In this document: piece after piece, positions 8,337-16,718 of the stretch | Numbering within the stretch: the first letter of the stretch is position 1 | Layout of the letters: the number at the start of each line of letters is the position of its first letter | Assembly (NCBI RefSeq): GCF_000975035.1 | Contig: NZ_BBRA01000002.1 | Span: 248,001 to 312,000 of the forward strand | Length of the DNA stretch: 64,000 nucleotides | Direction: 5' to 3' | Source of the DNA: Demequina flava | Lineage (GTDB): Bacteria > Actinomycetota > Actinomycetes > Actinomycetales > Demequinaceae | Notes under the pieces: model-generated | What the model was told of the DNA's origin: nothing | What the model saw: only the letters and a program-made list of their open reading frames with translations | Databases searched by the model: none | Position numbers and translations under genes: made by a program

Positions 8337-10394
8337 TTACTCCTTCCCCTCCTTCGACGTATCCGCATCGCCATCGTCATCGTTGCCGTCTTCGTCAGCA
8401 GCGTCAGCTGCAGAGTCGGAAGCGGCCTTGTCATCATCGTCGACCGCTGTCGCGACGGCGGCTGGCGCTGCCGCGGCCTCAGCCTCGGCACGACGCTTCG
8501 CGGCCTTGCGTTCGGCGAGCGTCAGTCCGTCGGACGGCGCATCAGTTCCACCAACGGACTCCTCCACGCCGGAGCCGTCTGCCTTACCGACCCGTGACGG
8601 GGTTGACTTGACGCGTCCGCGGCCCTTGTACATTGCCTCGCGACCCAACTGGCGCGGGTCAAGACCCGACCACTTGTGGCCCTCGGCAAAGAATTTGGTA
8701 CGGGCGAGCAGCATCATGACCGGGTGGGTGAAGAGGAACACGACAAGCACGTCAATCAGCGTCGTCAGACCCAGCGTGAAGGCGAAGCCTCGCACACCAC
8801 CCACCGCAAGGAAGTACAACGTTCCTGCGGCCAGCAGGCTGATCGCGTCAGACGCAAGGATGGTGCGGCGGGCACGACGCCAGGCGTGGTCAACTGCGCT
8901 GGGCAGCGAGCGGCCCTCACGGAGCTCGTCCCTAATGCGCTCGAAGTACACGATGAACGAGTCCGCCGTAATACCGATGGCCACGATCAGACCAGCAACA
9001 CCGGCCAGCGAGAGTCGGTAGCCGATCAGCCACGACATGAGAGCGATGATGCCATAGGTCGCAGCACCTGCGATGAGGAGCGAACCAACCGTCACCAGGC
9101 CCAGCGCGCGGTACTGGAAGATCGAGTAGATCACGACCAGGATCAGACCGATCAGACCGGCAATCAAACCAGCCTGAAGCTGGTCTTCACCGATCGTCGC
9201 GGAGATCTGCTGGTTGGACTGGACCTCAAGGCTCATGGGCAGCGCACCGAACTTGAGCTGGTTCGCGAGCTGCTCGGCACTTTCCTGGGTGAAGTTTCCG
9301 GAAATCGATGCTTCACCACCGGGGATGCGCTGTTCGACCTGCGGGTGGGAGATGACGACGCCATCGAGAACCACAGCGAACTGGTTGCGCGGCGACTCGA
9401 GCGTCGCGAGGCGCTGCGAGATCTCGTCGAACTTGGCGCCACCCTCGTCGGTGAAGTCCAGGCGGACCTCGTAGTCGCCGGTGAGCGTACCCTGCTGAGT
9501 CATGCGCGGACCCGAGGTGGCGGTTTCGATGTCGTCACCGGTCAACTCAACCGGGCCCATCGCGATCTTCTGGAAGTCGGCACTTGAGCAGGCGCTGTAG
9601 CCCGTCTCGGGGTTACCCATGGAGCGGCCGCCGTAGTTCTCACCGTTCAGGCAGTCCAGCGCCGAGTACTCAGCCTGAACCTCCGGGGTGAGCCACTCGA
9701 AGGACGACGGGTCGGTCTCGCCATAAACGGGGGCCGTAGACGTAGTGTCCTCGGCAGCGTCGTCGTCCTGGGTCGCGATCAAACCCTCAGTGGTGACGGC
9801 GGAAGGCGAGGGCGACGGGGAGGCCGATGCGTCAGTTGCGGTGGCAACGGCGGTGTCAGCACTCGTGATGACGTTCGAAGCCGTGGAAGCGCTTGGCGAC
9901 GGCGTGGGAGTCGCGGACTCAACGGGCTCTGCAGACTCAGAGTCCTCAGGGACCGGCTCCGTGGTGGCATCGGTCTGCGCCTCGTCGACAGTCGTCGGCG
10001 ACGGGTCGCCAACAACCAGCACGGGGCGGAACTGAAGCTGAGCGGACTGCGCCACAAGGTCGACCGTGGACTGGTCCGGGCTGCCGGGCAGCGCCACAAC
10101 GATGTTGTTGCCCTGCGTGGTGATCTCCGCTTCGGCGACACCAGAGGCGTCGACACGCATGCGGATGATCTCGACGGCTTGGTCGAGGTCCGACTGCTCA
10201 ATCTCTTGAGATGCGCCCTCCTCAAGCACCGGCGTCAGGATGATCTGACGTCCCCCTGCGAGGTCAAGCGCGAGTCCTGGGGTCCAGGATGCGGAGCCCG
10301 TGAGGACTCCAGCGGCGAGCGCTCCGTACATGACGACGAAGATCGCCGCGAGGCCGATGAGCGCTTTGCGTGCGCTCTTGGTCACTTTTGACAC
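8337..10394 (-). CDS. secD: Protein translocase subunit SecD
   Basis: Partner of SecF in protein export. Long for SecD (685 residues). The N-terminal helix (about 10-30) is followed by the LALDLAGGRQIIL motif, the periplasmic P1 domain, and six C-terminal helices including GLIVAIGITADSFIVYFERIRDE. Two low-complexity insertions explain the length: about 100 residues rich in Ser, Thr, Pro, Asp and Glu inside P1 (roughly 125-225), and an acidic Ala/Asp/Glu tail (about 630-685). Start is GTG at 10394 behind GAAGGAATC. yajC, which usually lies between ruvB and secD in this gene order, is not present; only 85 bases separate the two genes. Confidence 0.95.
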   Translation of the reverse strand: MSKVTKSARKALIGLAAIFVVMYGALAAGVLTGSASWTPGLALDLAGGRQIILTPVLEEGASQEIEQSDLDQAVEIIRMRVDASGVAEAEITTQGNNIVVALPGSPDQSTVDLVAQSAQLQFRPVLVVGDPSPTTVDEAQTDATTEPVPEDSESAEPVESATPTPSPSASTASNVITSADTAVATATDASASPSPSPSAVTTEGLIATQDDDAAEDTTSTAPVYGETDPSSFEWLTPEVQAEYSALDCLNGENYGGRSMGNPETGYSACSSADFQKIAMGPVELTGDDIETATSGPRMTQQGTLTGDYEVRLDFTDEGGAKFDEISQRLATLESPRNQFAVVLDGVVISHPQVEQRIPGGEASISGNFTQESAEQLANQLKFGALPMSLEVQSNQQISATIGEDQLQAGLIAGLIGLILVVIYSIFQYRALGLVTVGSLLIAGAATYGIIALMSWLIGYRLSLAGVAGLIVAIGITADSFIVYFERIRDELREGRSLPSAVDHAWRRARRTILASDAISLLAAGTLYFLAVGGVRGFAFTLGLTTLIDVLVVFLFTHPVMMLLARTKFFAEGHKWSGLDPRQLGREAMYKGRGRVKSTPSRVGKADGSGVEESVGGTDAPSDGLTLAERKAAKRRAEAEAAAAPAAVATAVDDDDKAASDSAADAADEDGNDDDGDADTSKEGKE

Positions 10395-10479
10395 AAGATT
10401 CCTTCGTTCAGCAGTCGACTGCGCTCCCGGGGAGCCCCGCCGATTCTAGGGTGTCCAAGCGTCAAACGTCGAATGACAC

Positions 10480-11526
10480 TCAATCGAACAAGCGACCGCC
10501 GCTCTGTCCAGGCAGTGCCTCAGCAGGCGGGGTCAGGCCCACATGCTCCCATGCATCGGCCGTTGCCACACGCCCCCGCGGCGATCGACTCATCAATCCT
10601 TCGCGTACAAGGAACGGTTCGGCGACCGTTTCCACAGTCTCTGGCTCCTCGCCAACGGACACCGCGAGCGTCGACAATCCCACTGGGCCTCCACCAAAAC
10701 GCTGGCACAAAGCCCGCAGAACAGCCCGGTCAAGGCGGTCCAGTCCCCTGTCGTCGACTTCGTACACCGCCAACGCTTCACGCGCGGCCGCAAGGGTGCC
10801 GCGGCCGTTGCCGTGGACTTCCGCGTAGTCGCGCACGCGCCGCAAGAGGCGGTTCGCGATTCGGGGCGTGCCGCGCGAGCGTCCGGCGATCTCACTGGCA
10901 GCGGCGACGTCCATCTCGAAGTCGAGAAGCCGAGCGGAACGTCCCAGAATGCGCTGGAGCTCCGCGGGCTCGTAGAACTCAAGGTGGCCGGTAAAGCCAA
11001 AGCGATCGCGCAGCGGCGCGGGCAACAGCCCAGCACGCGTTGTGGCACCCACCACCGTGAATCGCGGCAGGCTGAGCGGAATTGAGGTGGCACCGGCGCC
11101 CTTACCCACGACGACGTCGACACGGAAGTCCTCCATCGCGAGGTAGAGCATTTCTTCCGCCGGGCGGGCAAGGCGATGGATCTCGTCGAGGAACAGCACG
11201 TCGCCTTCCTCAAGTGAAGAAAGGATCGCGGCCAGGTCTCCGGCGTGCTGGATGGCCGGCCCCGACGTCAGTCGCAGGGGCGCTTCCATCTCCGACGCGA
11301 TGATCATGGCGAGAGTGGTCTTACCCAGTCCCGGAGGTCCTGACAGCAACACGTGGTCCGCCGTGGCGCCGCGAGCGGATGCCGCGGTCAGCACCAAGGA
11401 CAACTGGTCACGGAGGATCTGCTGACCCACGAACTCATCGAGCGAGCCGGGCCGGAGTGCGGCCTCGCTCGAGCGCTCAATCGCGTCAGCATCGGCATCG
11501 ATCACCCGCGGGTCCTCATCAAACAC
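10480..11526 (-). CDS. ruvB: Holliday junction branch-migration ATPase RuvB
   Basis: AAA+ motor that drives branch migration with RuvA; 348 residues, usual size. Walker A is [11 protein letters not shown], Walker B is [10 protein letters not shown], sensor 1 is GATTRAG, and the arginine-finger region is APLRDRFGF. The C-terminal winged helix ends with [18 protein letters not shown]. The GTG start at 11526 is chosen because it gives the family N-terminus [13 protein letters not shown] and has a GGGGG ribosome site. It overlaps the ruvA stop by eight bases, indicating tight coupling. An open frame continues further upstream but only within ruvA. Confidence 0.96.
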   Translation of the reverse strand: MFDEDPRVIDADADAIERSSEAALRPGSLDEFVGQQILRDQLSLVLTAASARGATADHVLLSGPPGLGKTTLAMIIASEMEAPLRLTSGPAIQHAGDLAAILSSLEEGDVLFLDEIHRLARPAEEMLYLAMEDFRVDVVVGKGAGATSIPLSLPRFTVVGATTRAGLLPAPLRDRFGFTGHLEFYEPAELQRILGRSARLLDFEMDVAAASEIAGRSRGTPRIANRLLRRVRDYAEVHGNGRGTLAAAREALAVYEVDDRGLDRLDRAVLRALCQRFGGGPVGLSTLAVSVGEEPETVETVAEPFLVREGLMSRSPRGRVATADAWEHVGLTPPAEALPGQSGGRLFD

Positions 11527-12118
11527 GCTTGGCCCCCATGGTCTGCAATGCCAGACGCAGCATCGCGGGCACATCGGCCTCCGCCACGGGCCCATCCGCG
11601 ACGGCATCGACAGCCGCAGCCGCCGCCTTCGCGTTCCAGCCCAGGCCCACGAGCGCGTCCTCGACCTGACCTCGGGAATCGGCCGATGCTGTGGTCACCC
11701 CGGGTGCGGACACTTCGGGCAGCGACAACTTGCCGCCGAGTTCGAGTAGGAGCCGGGCGGCGACCTTGGCGCCAATGCCAGGCACCTGCTCGAGAGCCTT
11801 GCGGTCCCCGTCCGCAACAGCCTGGGCGAGCGCCTCCGGAGTGTGAACCGCGAGCATGGCGAGAGCCAACCGCGGCCCCACACCCTGCACGGACTGGAGG
11901 GCCTCGAAGCTGTCGCGCTCCATCTCGGTGCCGAAGCCGAACAGCGTCAACGAGTCCTCACGCACCACCAGGTGGGTGTGTACACGCACGGTGTTCCCGT
12001 GCCGAAGATCCGCGAGAGTGGTCGGCGTCGACAGCACCTTCATGCCCACGCCGCCGGTTTCAATCACAGCGCTGGTAGCGCCAACCGACAGCACTGTGCC
12101 GTGCAGACTCGCGATCAA
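11519..12118 (-). CDS. ruvA: Holliday junction DNA-binding protein RuvA
   Basis: Tetrameric protein that binds four-way junctions and loads RuvB; 199 residues. The N-terminal OB domain starts [12 protein letters not shown]. Two helix-hairpin-helix motifs follow ([16 protein letters not shown] and [19 protein letters not shown]), and the C-terminal RuvB-contact domain ends [13 protein letters not shown]. The start is an unusual TTG at 12118, decided by a near-perfect AAGGAGGAT ribosome site seven bases upstream and by the family N-terminus; an upstream ATG would add 68 unrelated residues. Seventy bases separate it from ruvC, and this gap holds a candidate LexA site. Confidence 0.95.
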   Translation of the reverse strand: MIASLHGTVLSVGATSAVIETGGVGMKVLSTPTTLADLRHGNTVRVHTHLVVREDSLTLFGFGTEMERDSFEALQSVQGVGPRLALAMLAVHTPEALAQAVADGDRKALEQVPGIGAKVAARLLLELGGKLSLPEVSAPGVTTASADSRGQVEDALVGLGWNAKAAAAAVDAVADGPVAEADVPAMLRLALQTMGAKRV

Positions 12119-12128
12119 CGGATCCTCC

Positions 12129-12146
12129 TTCGAACGTATGTACGAA
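12129..12146 (-). promoter_or_regulatory. Candidate LexA (SOS) box in front of ruvAB
   Basis: On the minus strand the sequence TTCGTACATACGTTCGAA contains CGTAC-N4-GTTCG, one mismatch from the actinobacterial/Gram-positive LexA consensus CGAAC-N4-GTTCG. It abuts the ribosome site of ruvA. ruv genes are known LexA targets in several bacteria; binding here is inferred from sequence only. Confidence 0.5.
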
Positions 12147-12188
12147 TACCGTACGGGACACGTCGGACACGACTCGCGCGACGCGCCG

Positions 12189-12743
12189 CTATCGCCGCCT
12201 TCGCGCCGCTTGCTCGGCGGCTGCCCACTGTCGCTGAGCGGACGTGGTCGCGCCAGATTCCACTGGCGCCGCTCCCCCACGCCATGCGTGGGCAATGGCG
12301 ATTGCCAAGGCATCCGCGGCATCGGCCGGTTTGGGTGTCTCTTTCAGGTTCAAGACCCTGGTCACCATGTAGCCAACCTGGGACTTTCCAGCGCGACCGT
12401 CGCCGGTCACCGCTGCCTTGACCTCCGAGGGCGTGTAGAGCGTCACGGGAAGTCCGCGGCGCTGCGCCAAGAGCATCACCACGCCGGAGATCTGCGCGGT
12501 GCCCATGACCGTCGAGACGTTGGCCTGAGCGAAGACGCGCTCCAGAGCGACGGCCTGAGGAGAGAACTCGTCCATCGCCGCCTCAAGCGCATCGGCGAGC
12601 CTCGCGATGCGTGCGGGCGTGTCGGTGTCCGCCGGTGATGTGGCGGCACTGACATGCACCAGCGACACGCGGCGCGCCCCCGCAGCGTCGATCACGCCAA
12701 GCCCGCATCGGGTGAGGCCTGGATCAACGCCGAGGATGCGCAC
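12189..12743 (-). CDS. ruvC: Holliday junction resolvase RuvC
   Basis: Mg-dependent endonuclease that cuts four-way junctions; 184 residues. The N-terminal RNase H-like core begins [19 protein letters not shown] with the first catalytic Asp. The second acidic residue is in [20 protein letters not shown], and the C-terminal acidic pair in [16 protein letters not shown]. Residues after about 165 are an Arg/Ala-rich tail. The start is GTG at 12743, six bases past the yebC stop. Forms the yebC-ruvC-ruvA-ruvB cluster, with ruvA possibly having its own promoter. Confidence 0.96.
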   Translation of the reverse strand: MRILGVDPGLTRCGLGVIDAAGARRVSLVHVSAATSPADTDTPARIARLADALEAAMDEFSPQAVALERVFAQANVSTVMGTAQISGVVMLLAQRRGLPVTLYTPSEVKAAVTGDGRAGKSQVGYMVTRVLNLKETPKPADAADALAIAIAHAWRGGAAPVESGATTSAQRQWAAAEQAARRRR

Positions 12744-12749
12744 GTGCGG

Positions 12750-13508
12750 TCAGTCGGCCTGTGCGGCCTCAAAGACCTCGTCCGACGCATCCATGTTCGC
12801 GAACACGTTCTGCACGTCGTCGCAGTCCTCGAGAGCGTCGATGAGCTTGAGCATCTTCTTGGCACCATCGACGTCGAGCTCTACCTTGACGGACGGAACC
12901 CAGGCGGCCTCGGCGGAGTCGTAGTCGATGCCGGCTTCTTGGAGCGCCGTACGCACGGCGACGACATCGGTGGCTTCCGACGTGATCAGGAAGACGTCGC
13001 CGCCTTCTTCGATTTCCTCGGCGCCGGCGTCAAGCGTGGCCTCCATGAGTGCGTCTTCAGTGACGTCACCCTCCTGCGAGACAACGACCTGGCCCTTGCG
13101 CGAGAACAAGTAGGACACCGAACCGGGGTCAGCGAGCGTGCCGTTGTTGCGGGTCAAGGCCGTGCGCACTTCCATGGCCGCGCGGTTGCGGTTGTCCGTC
13201 AGGCACTCAATGAGCATCGCGACACCATTAGGACCGTAGCCCTCGTACATGATGGTCTCGTAGTCGGCAGCGCCGGCCTCGAGGCCCGAGCCACGCTTGA
13301 CCGCGCGGTCGATGTTGTCGTTCGGAACCGAGGACTTCTTCGCCTTCTGAATGGCGTCGAAGAGGGTGGGGTTACCGGCAACGTCGCCGCCACCGGTGCG
13401 CGCTGCGACCTCGATGTTCTTGATCAGCTTGGCAAACAGCTTGCCGCGCTTGGCGTCAATGACTGCCTTTTTGTGCTTGGTGGTGGCCCACTTGGAGTGA
13501 CCGGACAC
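12750..13508 (-). CDS. YebC/PmpR-family regulatory protein
   Basis: Member of the YebC/TACO1 family, which includes DNA-binding regulators such as PmpR and proteins that relieve ribosome stalling. 252 residues with the invariant start [25 protein letters not shown] and downstream signatures [12 protein letters not shown] and [16 protein letters not shown]. It starts at GTG 13508 behind GAGGAG. It sits directly upstream of ruvC, as in most actinomycetes, which suggests a link to the recombination genes but does not prove it. The precise role cannot be read from the sequence. Confidence 0.94.
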   Translation of the reverse strand: MSGHSKWATTKHKKAVIDAKRGKLFAKLIKNIEVAARTGGGDVAGNPTLFDAIQKAKKSSVPNDNIDRAVKRGSGLEAGAADYETIMYEGYGPNGVAMLIECLTDNRNRAAMEVRTALTRNNGTLADPGSVSYLFSRKGQVVVSQEGDVTEDALMEATLDAGAEEIEEGGDVFLITSEATDVVAVRTALQEAGIDYDSAEAAWVPSVKVELDVDGAKKMLKLIDALEDCDDVQNVFANMDASDEVFEAAQAD

Positions 13509-13593
13509 GTGTGCTCCTCAAGATGCAGGGTGCAGGACTGGCAACCAGTGTACTCAGCCGAGCGAACCCGCTCGCCCAGCCACGGCATCGGCC

Positions 13594-13968
13594 CTATAGG
13601 ACGGCCAGGAGCGTGATCCGGGCTCCGAAACCGATCAACCCAGCCCATCCCAAACTTGCCAAGGTGCCGATGATGAACTGCTCAGAAGCCTGGGCACGCA
13701 CAGCCGGCTCGGTGTCGCGCAGTTCGGGATAGCGACCAAGACCCTTGACGGCAATGACAACCGCGACGGCGGCAGGTTCCCCCAACGCGATCGCTCCCGT
13801 GACAATTGCGCGCTCGAGCATTCCGACCCACAGCCCGCCACGCAATAGACCCGGCGTCGACACCTGAGGCTGAAGGCGACGCAACAGCCCGCCGACGAGG
13901 ATCGCGCCAAGTCCGGCAGACACCGCCACAGCGACCGCCACCACAACGATGGCCAGAAAAATGCTCAT
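13594..13968 (-). CDS. Small membrane protein coupled to the SatD-like regulator
   Basis: 124 residues with about three or four hydrophobic helices: about 3-29, a second around 46-72, and a C-terminal pair around 95-124. The loop VKGLGRYPELRDTEPAVRAQASEQFIIGTLASL lies before the last helix. I do not recognise the family; proteins of this shape commonly accompany SatD-like genes in actinomycetes. Its start overlaps the stop of the SatD-like gene by four bases (ATGA), so the two are translationally coupled and probably act together. A GCATCGGCC nonamer directly follows its stop codon. Confidence 0.75.
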   Translation of the reverse strand: MSIFLAIVVVAVAVAVSAGLGAILVGGLLRRLQPQVSTPGLLRGGLWVGMLERAIVTGAIALGEPAAVAVVIAVKGLGRYPELRDTEPAVRAQASEQFIIGTLASLGWAGLIGFGARITLLAVL

Positions 13969-14615
13969 GACTGGCCAGCATCCCGGTCAACGTGTCCGGT
14001 GTCCAGCGCGCCACGGGCCGCTGTGGACAGCAGATACGTCGCGACGGGCCGCGCACGCTGTTCTTCATCCAGTAGCGCCGCGGCGCTGCGTTGGCTAACG
14101 GCTTGGGCACTGATGTCCAGCCGATGCGCGATTGCCTTTTGCGTCAGGCCCTCCCTTGCGAGGTCGGCAACTTCCCAGCCAGCGTCGGAGCGTTTACGCA
14201 CAACGGCACCCAGGAGCTGAACGACCGCGGTCGCGCGCTCCTCGGTCACCTCGTCGCTGCCCGCGACGACGAGAGGCGTGGGTTCGGCCTTGCCGCGCGC
14301 GCGCTCGACGGCGCGACGCGCGTAAATGAACGCCGGGCCAGAGCTGGCACGGGAGGAATCGGCCAGTGGGAGTTCCACTTCACCGGCGCCGATTCCGACG
14401 GACCAGTTGCCGTGGCGCATCAGACTCAGCGCGAGATCCAGGGCGGACTCGGGAGTTGTGAGGACTGTCTGGACCTCATCCCCCACGGTGCGCTCAAGCG
14501 GTAGGGCGATGTCGTCTGCCCACGCGGGCGCCCACCCGTCAAACCATGTGAGGAGTTCCTCCACACGGTTGCCCACACGGGTGCTACCTCGCTGATCAGC
14601 TGTAACTACGAACAT
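13965..14615 (-). CDS. SatD-like protein with C-terminal helix-turn-helix
   Basis: 216 residues from the ATG at 14615. The N-terminal part (MFVVTADQRGSTR through VGDEVQTVL) matches the SatD-family layout, a putative nucleotidyl-cyclase-like fold with a conserved Asp-Gln-Arg-Gly-Ser box. The C-terminal part (GLTQKAIAHRLDISAQAVSQ) is a clear helix-turn-helix. Together they suggest a sensor-regulator. The frame remains open to a TTG at 14651, but that would put the start inside a three-part repeat that looks like its own operator, so the ATG is preferred; its ribosome site is weak. Coupled by ATGA to the small membrane protein. Ligand and targets are unknown. Confidence 0.75.
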   Translation of the reverse strand: MFVVTADQRGSTRVGNRVEELLTWFDGWAPAWADDIALPLERTVGDEVQTVLTTPESALDLALSLMRHGNWSVGIGAGEVELPLADSSRASSGPAFIYARRAVERARGKAEPTPLVVAGSDEVTEERATAVVQLLGAVVRKRSDAGWEVADLAREGLTQKAIAHRLDISAQAVSQRSAAALLDEEQRARPVATYLLSTAARGALDTGHVDRDAGQS

Positions 14616-14628
14616 GACAACAAGCCTA

Positions 14629-14667
14629 AGGGCTTGATTGTCGATAATCAAGTATTAGGGCTTGATT
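14629..14667. promoter_or_regulatory. Three-half-site operator before the SatD-like gene
   Basis: AGGGCTTGATT occurs at 14629-14639 and again at 14657-14667, with an inverted AATCAAG at 14646-14652. The first copy and the inverted one form the palindrome CTTGATT-N6-AATCAAG. The block fills most of the 60-base space between pdxT and the SatD-like gene and is AT-rich for this genome. Autoregulation by the helix-turn-helix protein encoded next to it is inferred. Confidence 0.65.
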
Positions 14668-14675
14668 CATGGAGC

Positions 14676-15260
14676 CTAGATCAGCGCGAGTAGGGCTTCG
14701 TGGACCCGGGTGTCCGCCGAGATCTCGGGGTGAAACGCCGTGGCGATGGCCTGCCCGTGCCTGACTGCAACGGGGTGCCGATCGCCGTCGGGACCGGTAG
14801 CCGTGGCAAGAACCTCGACGTCTGAGTCGTGCGACTCCACCCACGGAGCGCGGATAAACGTGCCGTGCATGCGAGAGCCGTCCGGTTCCCAAATCAGCTC
14901 CACCTCGGAGGAGTCAACCTGCCGTCCAAAGGCGTTACGACGCACGGTCATGGGGATCGCGTTCAGAGTCTGCTGACCTTCAATACCGTCAATGAGGTCG
15001 CGGGCAAGCATGATCATCCCCGCGCACGATCCAAGCACCGGCAGCCCCTGTTCAAGGCGCGCGATCAAGGGCTCGCGCAGGTCAAAAGCACGCAGCAACT
15101 TGTCTATCGTCGAGGACTCTCCCCCGGGAATCACTAACGCGTCCACGGCTTCGAGTTCTGCGGCCCGGCGCACCTTCACGACATCGATGCCGAGACCCTC
15201 AAGAATTGCCGCATGCTCGCGGACATCTCCTTGGAGAGCGAGTACACCTACCTGCGTCAT
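14676..15260 (-). CDS. pdxT: Pyridoxal 5'-phosphate synthase glutaminase subunit PdxT
   Basis: Releases ammonia from glutamine for PdxS in vitamin B6 synthesis. 194 residues starting MTQVGVLALQGDVREHA. The glutaminase triad is visible: Cys in VLGSCAGMIMLA (nucleophile elbow), and His and Glu in TAFHPEISADTRVH. The oxyanion motif PGGESSTI is intact. The ATG at 15260 overlaps the NUDIX gene stop by four bases and matches the family start; 13 extra upstream residues are rejected. It is separated from pdxS by one inserted gene, an order also seen in related actinomycetes. Confidence 0.95.
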   Translation of the reverse strand: MTQVGVLALQGDVREHAAILEGLGIDVVKVRRAAELEAVDALVIPGGESSTIDKLLRAFDLREPLIARLEQGLPVLGSCAGMIMLARDLIDGIEGQQTLNAIPMTVRRNAFGRQVDSSEVELIWEPDGSRMHGTFIRAPWVESHDSDVEVLATATGPDGDRHPVAVRHGQAIATAFHPEISADTRVHEALLALI

Positions 15261-15781
15261 TCGGGCTCCACTCCTAATTCTCGGGTGACCCCATCCCACG
15301 GGTCAAAGTCACTCCACGTCTGTCCCAGCCGAGCCGGGAAGATCTCAATGTCTGCCGCGCCAAGGTCCGCCAACGTCACCCACGCACTGTCGTCAATGAC
15401 GTCCTCCTCGTCGGCGGTCCACGCTTGATCGACCTGCGTGTGCCGGTCGGCATCCGCGCGCTGTGCGACAAAGAAGACTTCGTGCTGAACGTACTGGCGC
15501 GAATAGAAATCAAACAACGCCGTGCGGCGCCACACTGGCCCCACAAGCTCTTGCTCTTCGAGGACGTACCCAGTTTCCTCGGCCAGTTCCCGCACTGCAG
15601 TCGCGCGCTCACTCTCCCCTGGCTCAATGCCGCCACCGGGTGTGAACCACCACGCTCGCGACGGCTGATGAGGGTCGTGCCCGCGCAGCATGAGCAGGCG
15701 CTGTCCATCCAGAAGGAGGACGCGCGCGCCGTACCTCTCGATCCGCTCCCCGGTGTCAGGGGGCGGATCGGAGAACGTCAC
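15257..15781 (-). CDS. NUDIX hydrolase
   Basis: A 174-residue NUDIX-fold pyrophosphohydrolase of unknown substrate. The NUDIX box reads GGGIEPGESERATAVRELAEETG and continues normally, with the metal-binding Glu residues present. The C-terminal part is acidic (VDQAWTADEEDVID). The GTG at 15781 is the first start after the pdxS stop and gives a sensible N-terminus before YGARVLLLDGQRLLMLRG. No good ribosome site is seen, so translation may depend on reinitiation from pdxS, 25 bases upstream. It may have a house-cleaning role on nucleotides or cofactor derivatives, but nothing in the sequence fixes the substrate. Confidence 0.85.
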   Translation of the reverse strand: MTFSDPPPDTGERIERYGARVLLLDGQRLLMLRGHDPHQPSRAWWFTPGGGIEPGESERATAVRELAEETGYVLEEQELVGPVWRRTALFDFYSRQYVQHEVFFVAQRADADRHTQVDQAWTADEEDVIDDSAWVTLADLGAADIEIFPARLGQTWSDFDPWDGVTRELGVEPE

Positions 15782-15806
15782 AGTGCAGCAGACCGTAGAC
15801 CGAGAG

Positions 15807-16715
15807 TTACCAGCCGCGCTCGGCGAGGCGGTGCGGCTCCGGAACGTCGTCGACGTTGATGCCGACCATGGCTTCGCCCAGACCGCGCGAGACCTCAGCG
15901 ATGACCGAGGGGTCGTCGTAGAAGGTCGTCGCCTTGACGATGGCCTTGGCGCGCGAAGCCGGGTCGCCGGACTTGAAAATTCCCGAGCCCACGAAGACAC
16001 CCTCGGCGCCGAGCTGCATCATCATCGCCGCGTCTGCGGGCGTAGCGATACCACCGGCGGTGAAGGTGACGACAGGCAGCTTGCCCGTCTCAGCGACTTC
16101 CTGCACGAGCGGCAGCGGCGCCTGCAGTTCCTTGGCGGCAACGTAGAGCTCGTCCTTGGGCAGCGAAGCGATGCGGGCAATCTCGGTGCGTAGCGTGCGC
16201 ATGTGGGTTGTGGCGTTGGACACGTCACCTGTACCGGCCTCACCCTTCGAGCGGATCATCGCGGCACCCTCCGAGATGCGGCGCAGCGCCTCACCCAGGT
16301 TGGTCGCGCCACAGACGAAGGGCACGGTGTACTGCCACTTGTCGATGTGGTGGGTGTAGTCCGCGGGAGTAAGCACCTCGGACTCATCGATGTAGTCGAC
16401 GCCGAGGCTCTGCAGGACCTGTGCCTCGACAAAGTGCCCGATGCGGGCCTTGGCCATCACGGGGATGGACACGGCATCCACGATTCCCGAAACCAGGTCG
16501 GGGTCAGACATGCGTGCGACGCCACCCTGCGAACGAATGTCGGCGGGAACGCGCTCAAGCGCCATGACTGCGACGGCACCGGCGTCTTCAGCAATCTTCG
16601 CCTGCTCCGGGGTCACGACGTCCATGATGACGCCGCCCTTGAGCATCTCAGCCATGCCTCGCTTGACCAGGTCCGTTCCGACCTGCGGAGTGGTGGCGGG
16701 GGCGTTGTCGCTCAT
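15807..16715 (-). CDS. pdxS: Pyridoxal 5'-phosphate synthase lyase subunit PdxS
   Basis: Builds PLP from ribose 5-phosphate, glyceraldehyde 3-phosphate and ammonia, as a dodecameric TIM barrel fed by PdxT. 302 residues with very strong family identity: [53 protein letters not shown] and [16 protein letters not shown]. The catalytic lysines lie in VMAKARIG and in [15 protein letters not shown]. Starts at ATG 16715 with GAAGGAAG in front, three bases after the pimA stop, so it may be co-transcribed with the PIM genes. Confidence 0.97.
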   Translation of the reverse strand: MSDNAPATTPQVGTDLVKRGMAEMLKGGVIMDVVTPEQAKIAEDAGAVAVMALERVPADIRSQGGVARMSDPDLVSGIVDAVSIPVMAKARIGHFVEAQVLQSLGVDYIDESEVLTPADYTHHIDKWQYTVPFVCGATNLGEALRRISEGAAMIRSKGEAGTGDVSNATTHMRTLRTEIARIASLPKDELYVAAKELQAPLPLVQEVAETGKLPVVTFTAGGIATPADAAMMMQLGAEGVFVGSGIFKSGDPASRAKAIVKATTFYDDPSVIAEVSRGLGEAMVGINVDDVPEPHRLAERGW

Positions 16716-16718
16716 AAG

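Noticed and set aside
12119-12322. ATG-started N-terminal extension of RuvA
   Set aside because: The added residues are unrelated to RuvA and run into ruvC; the TTG at 12118 has a strong ribosome site.
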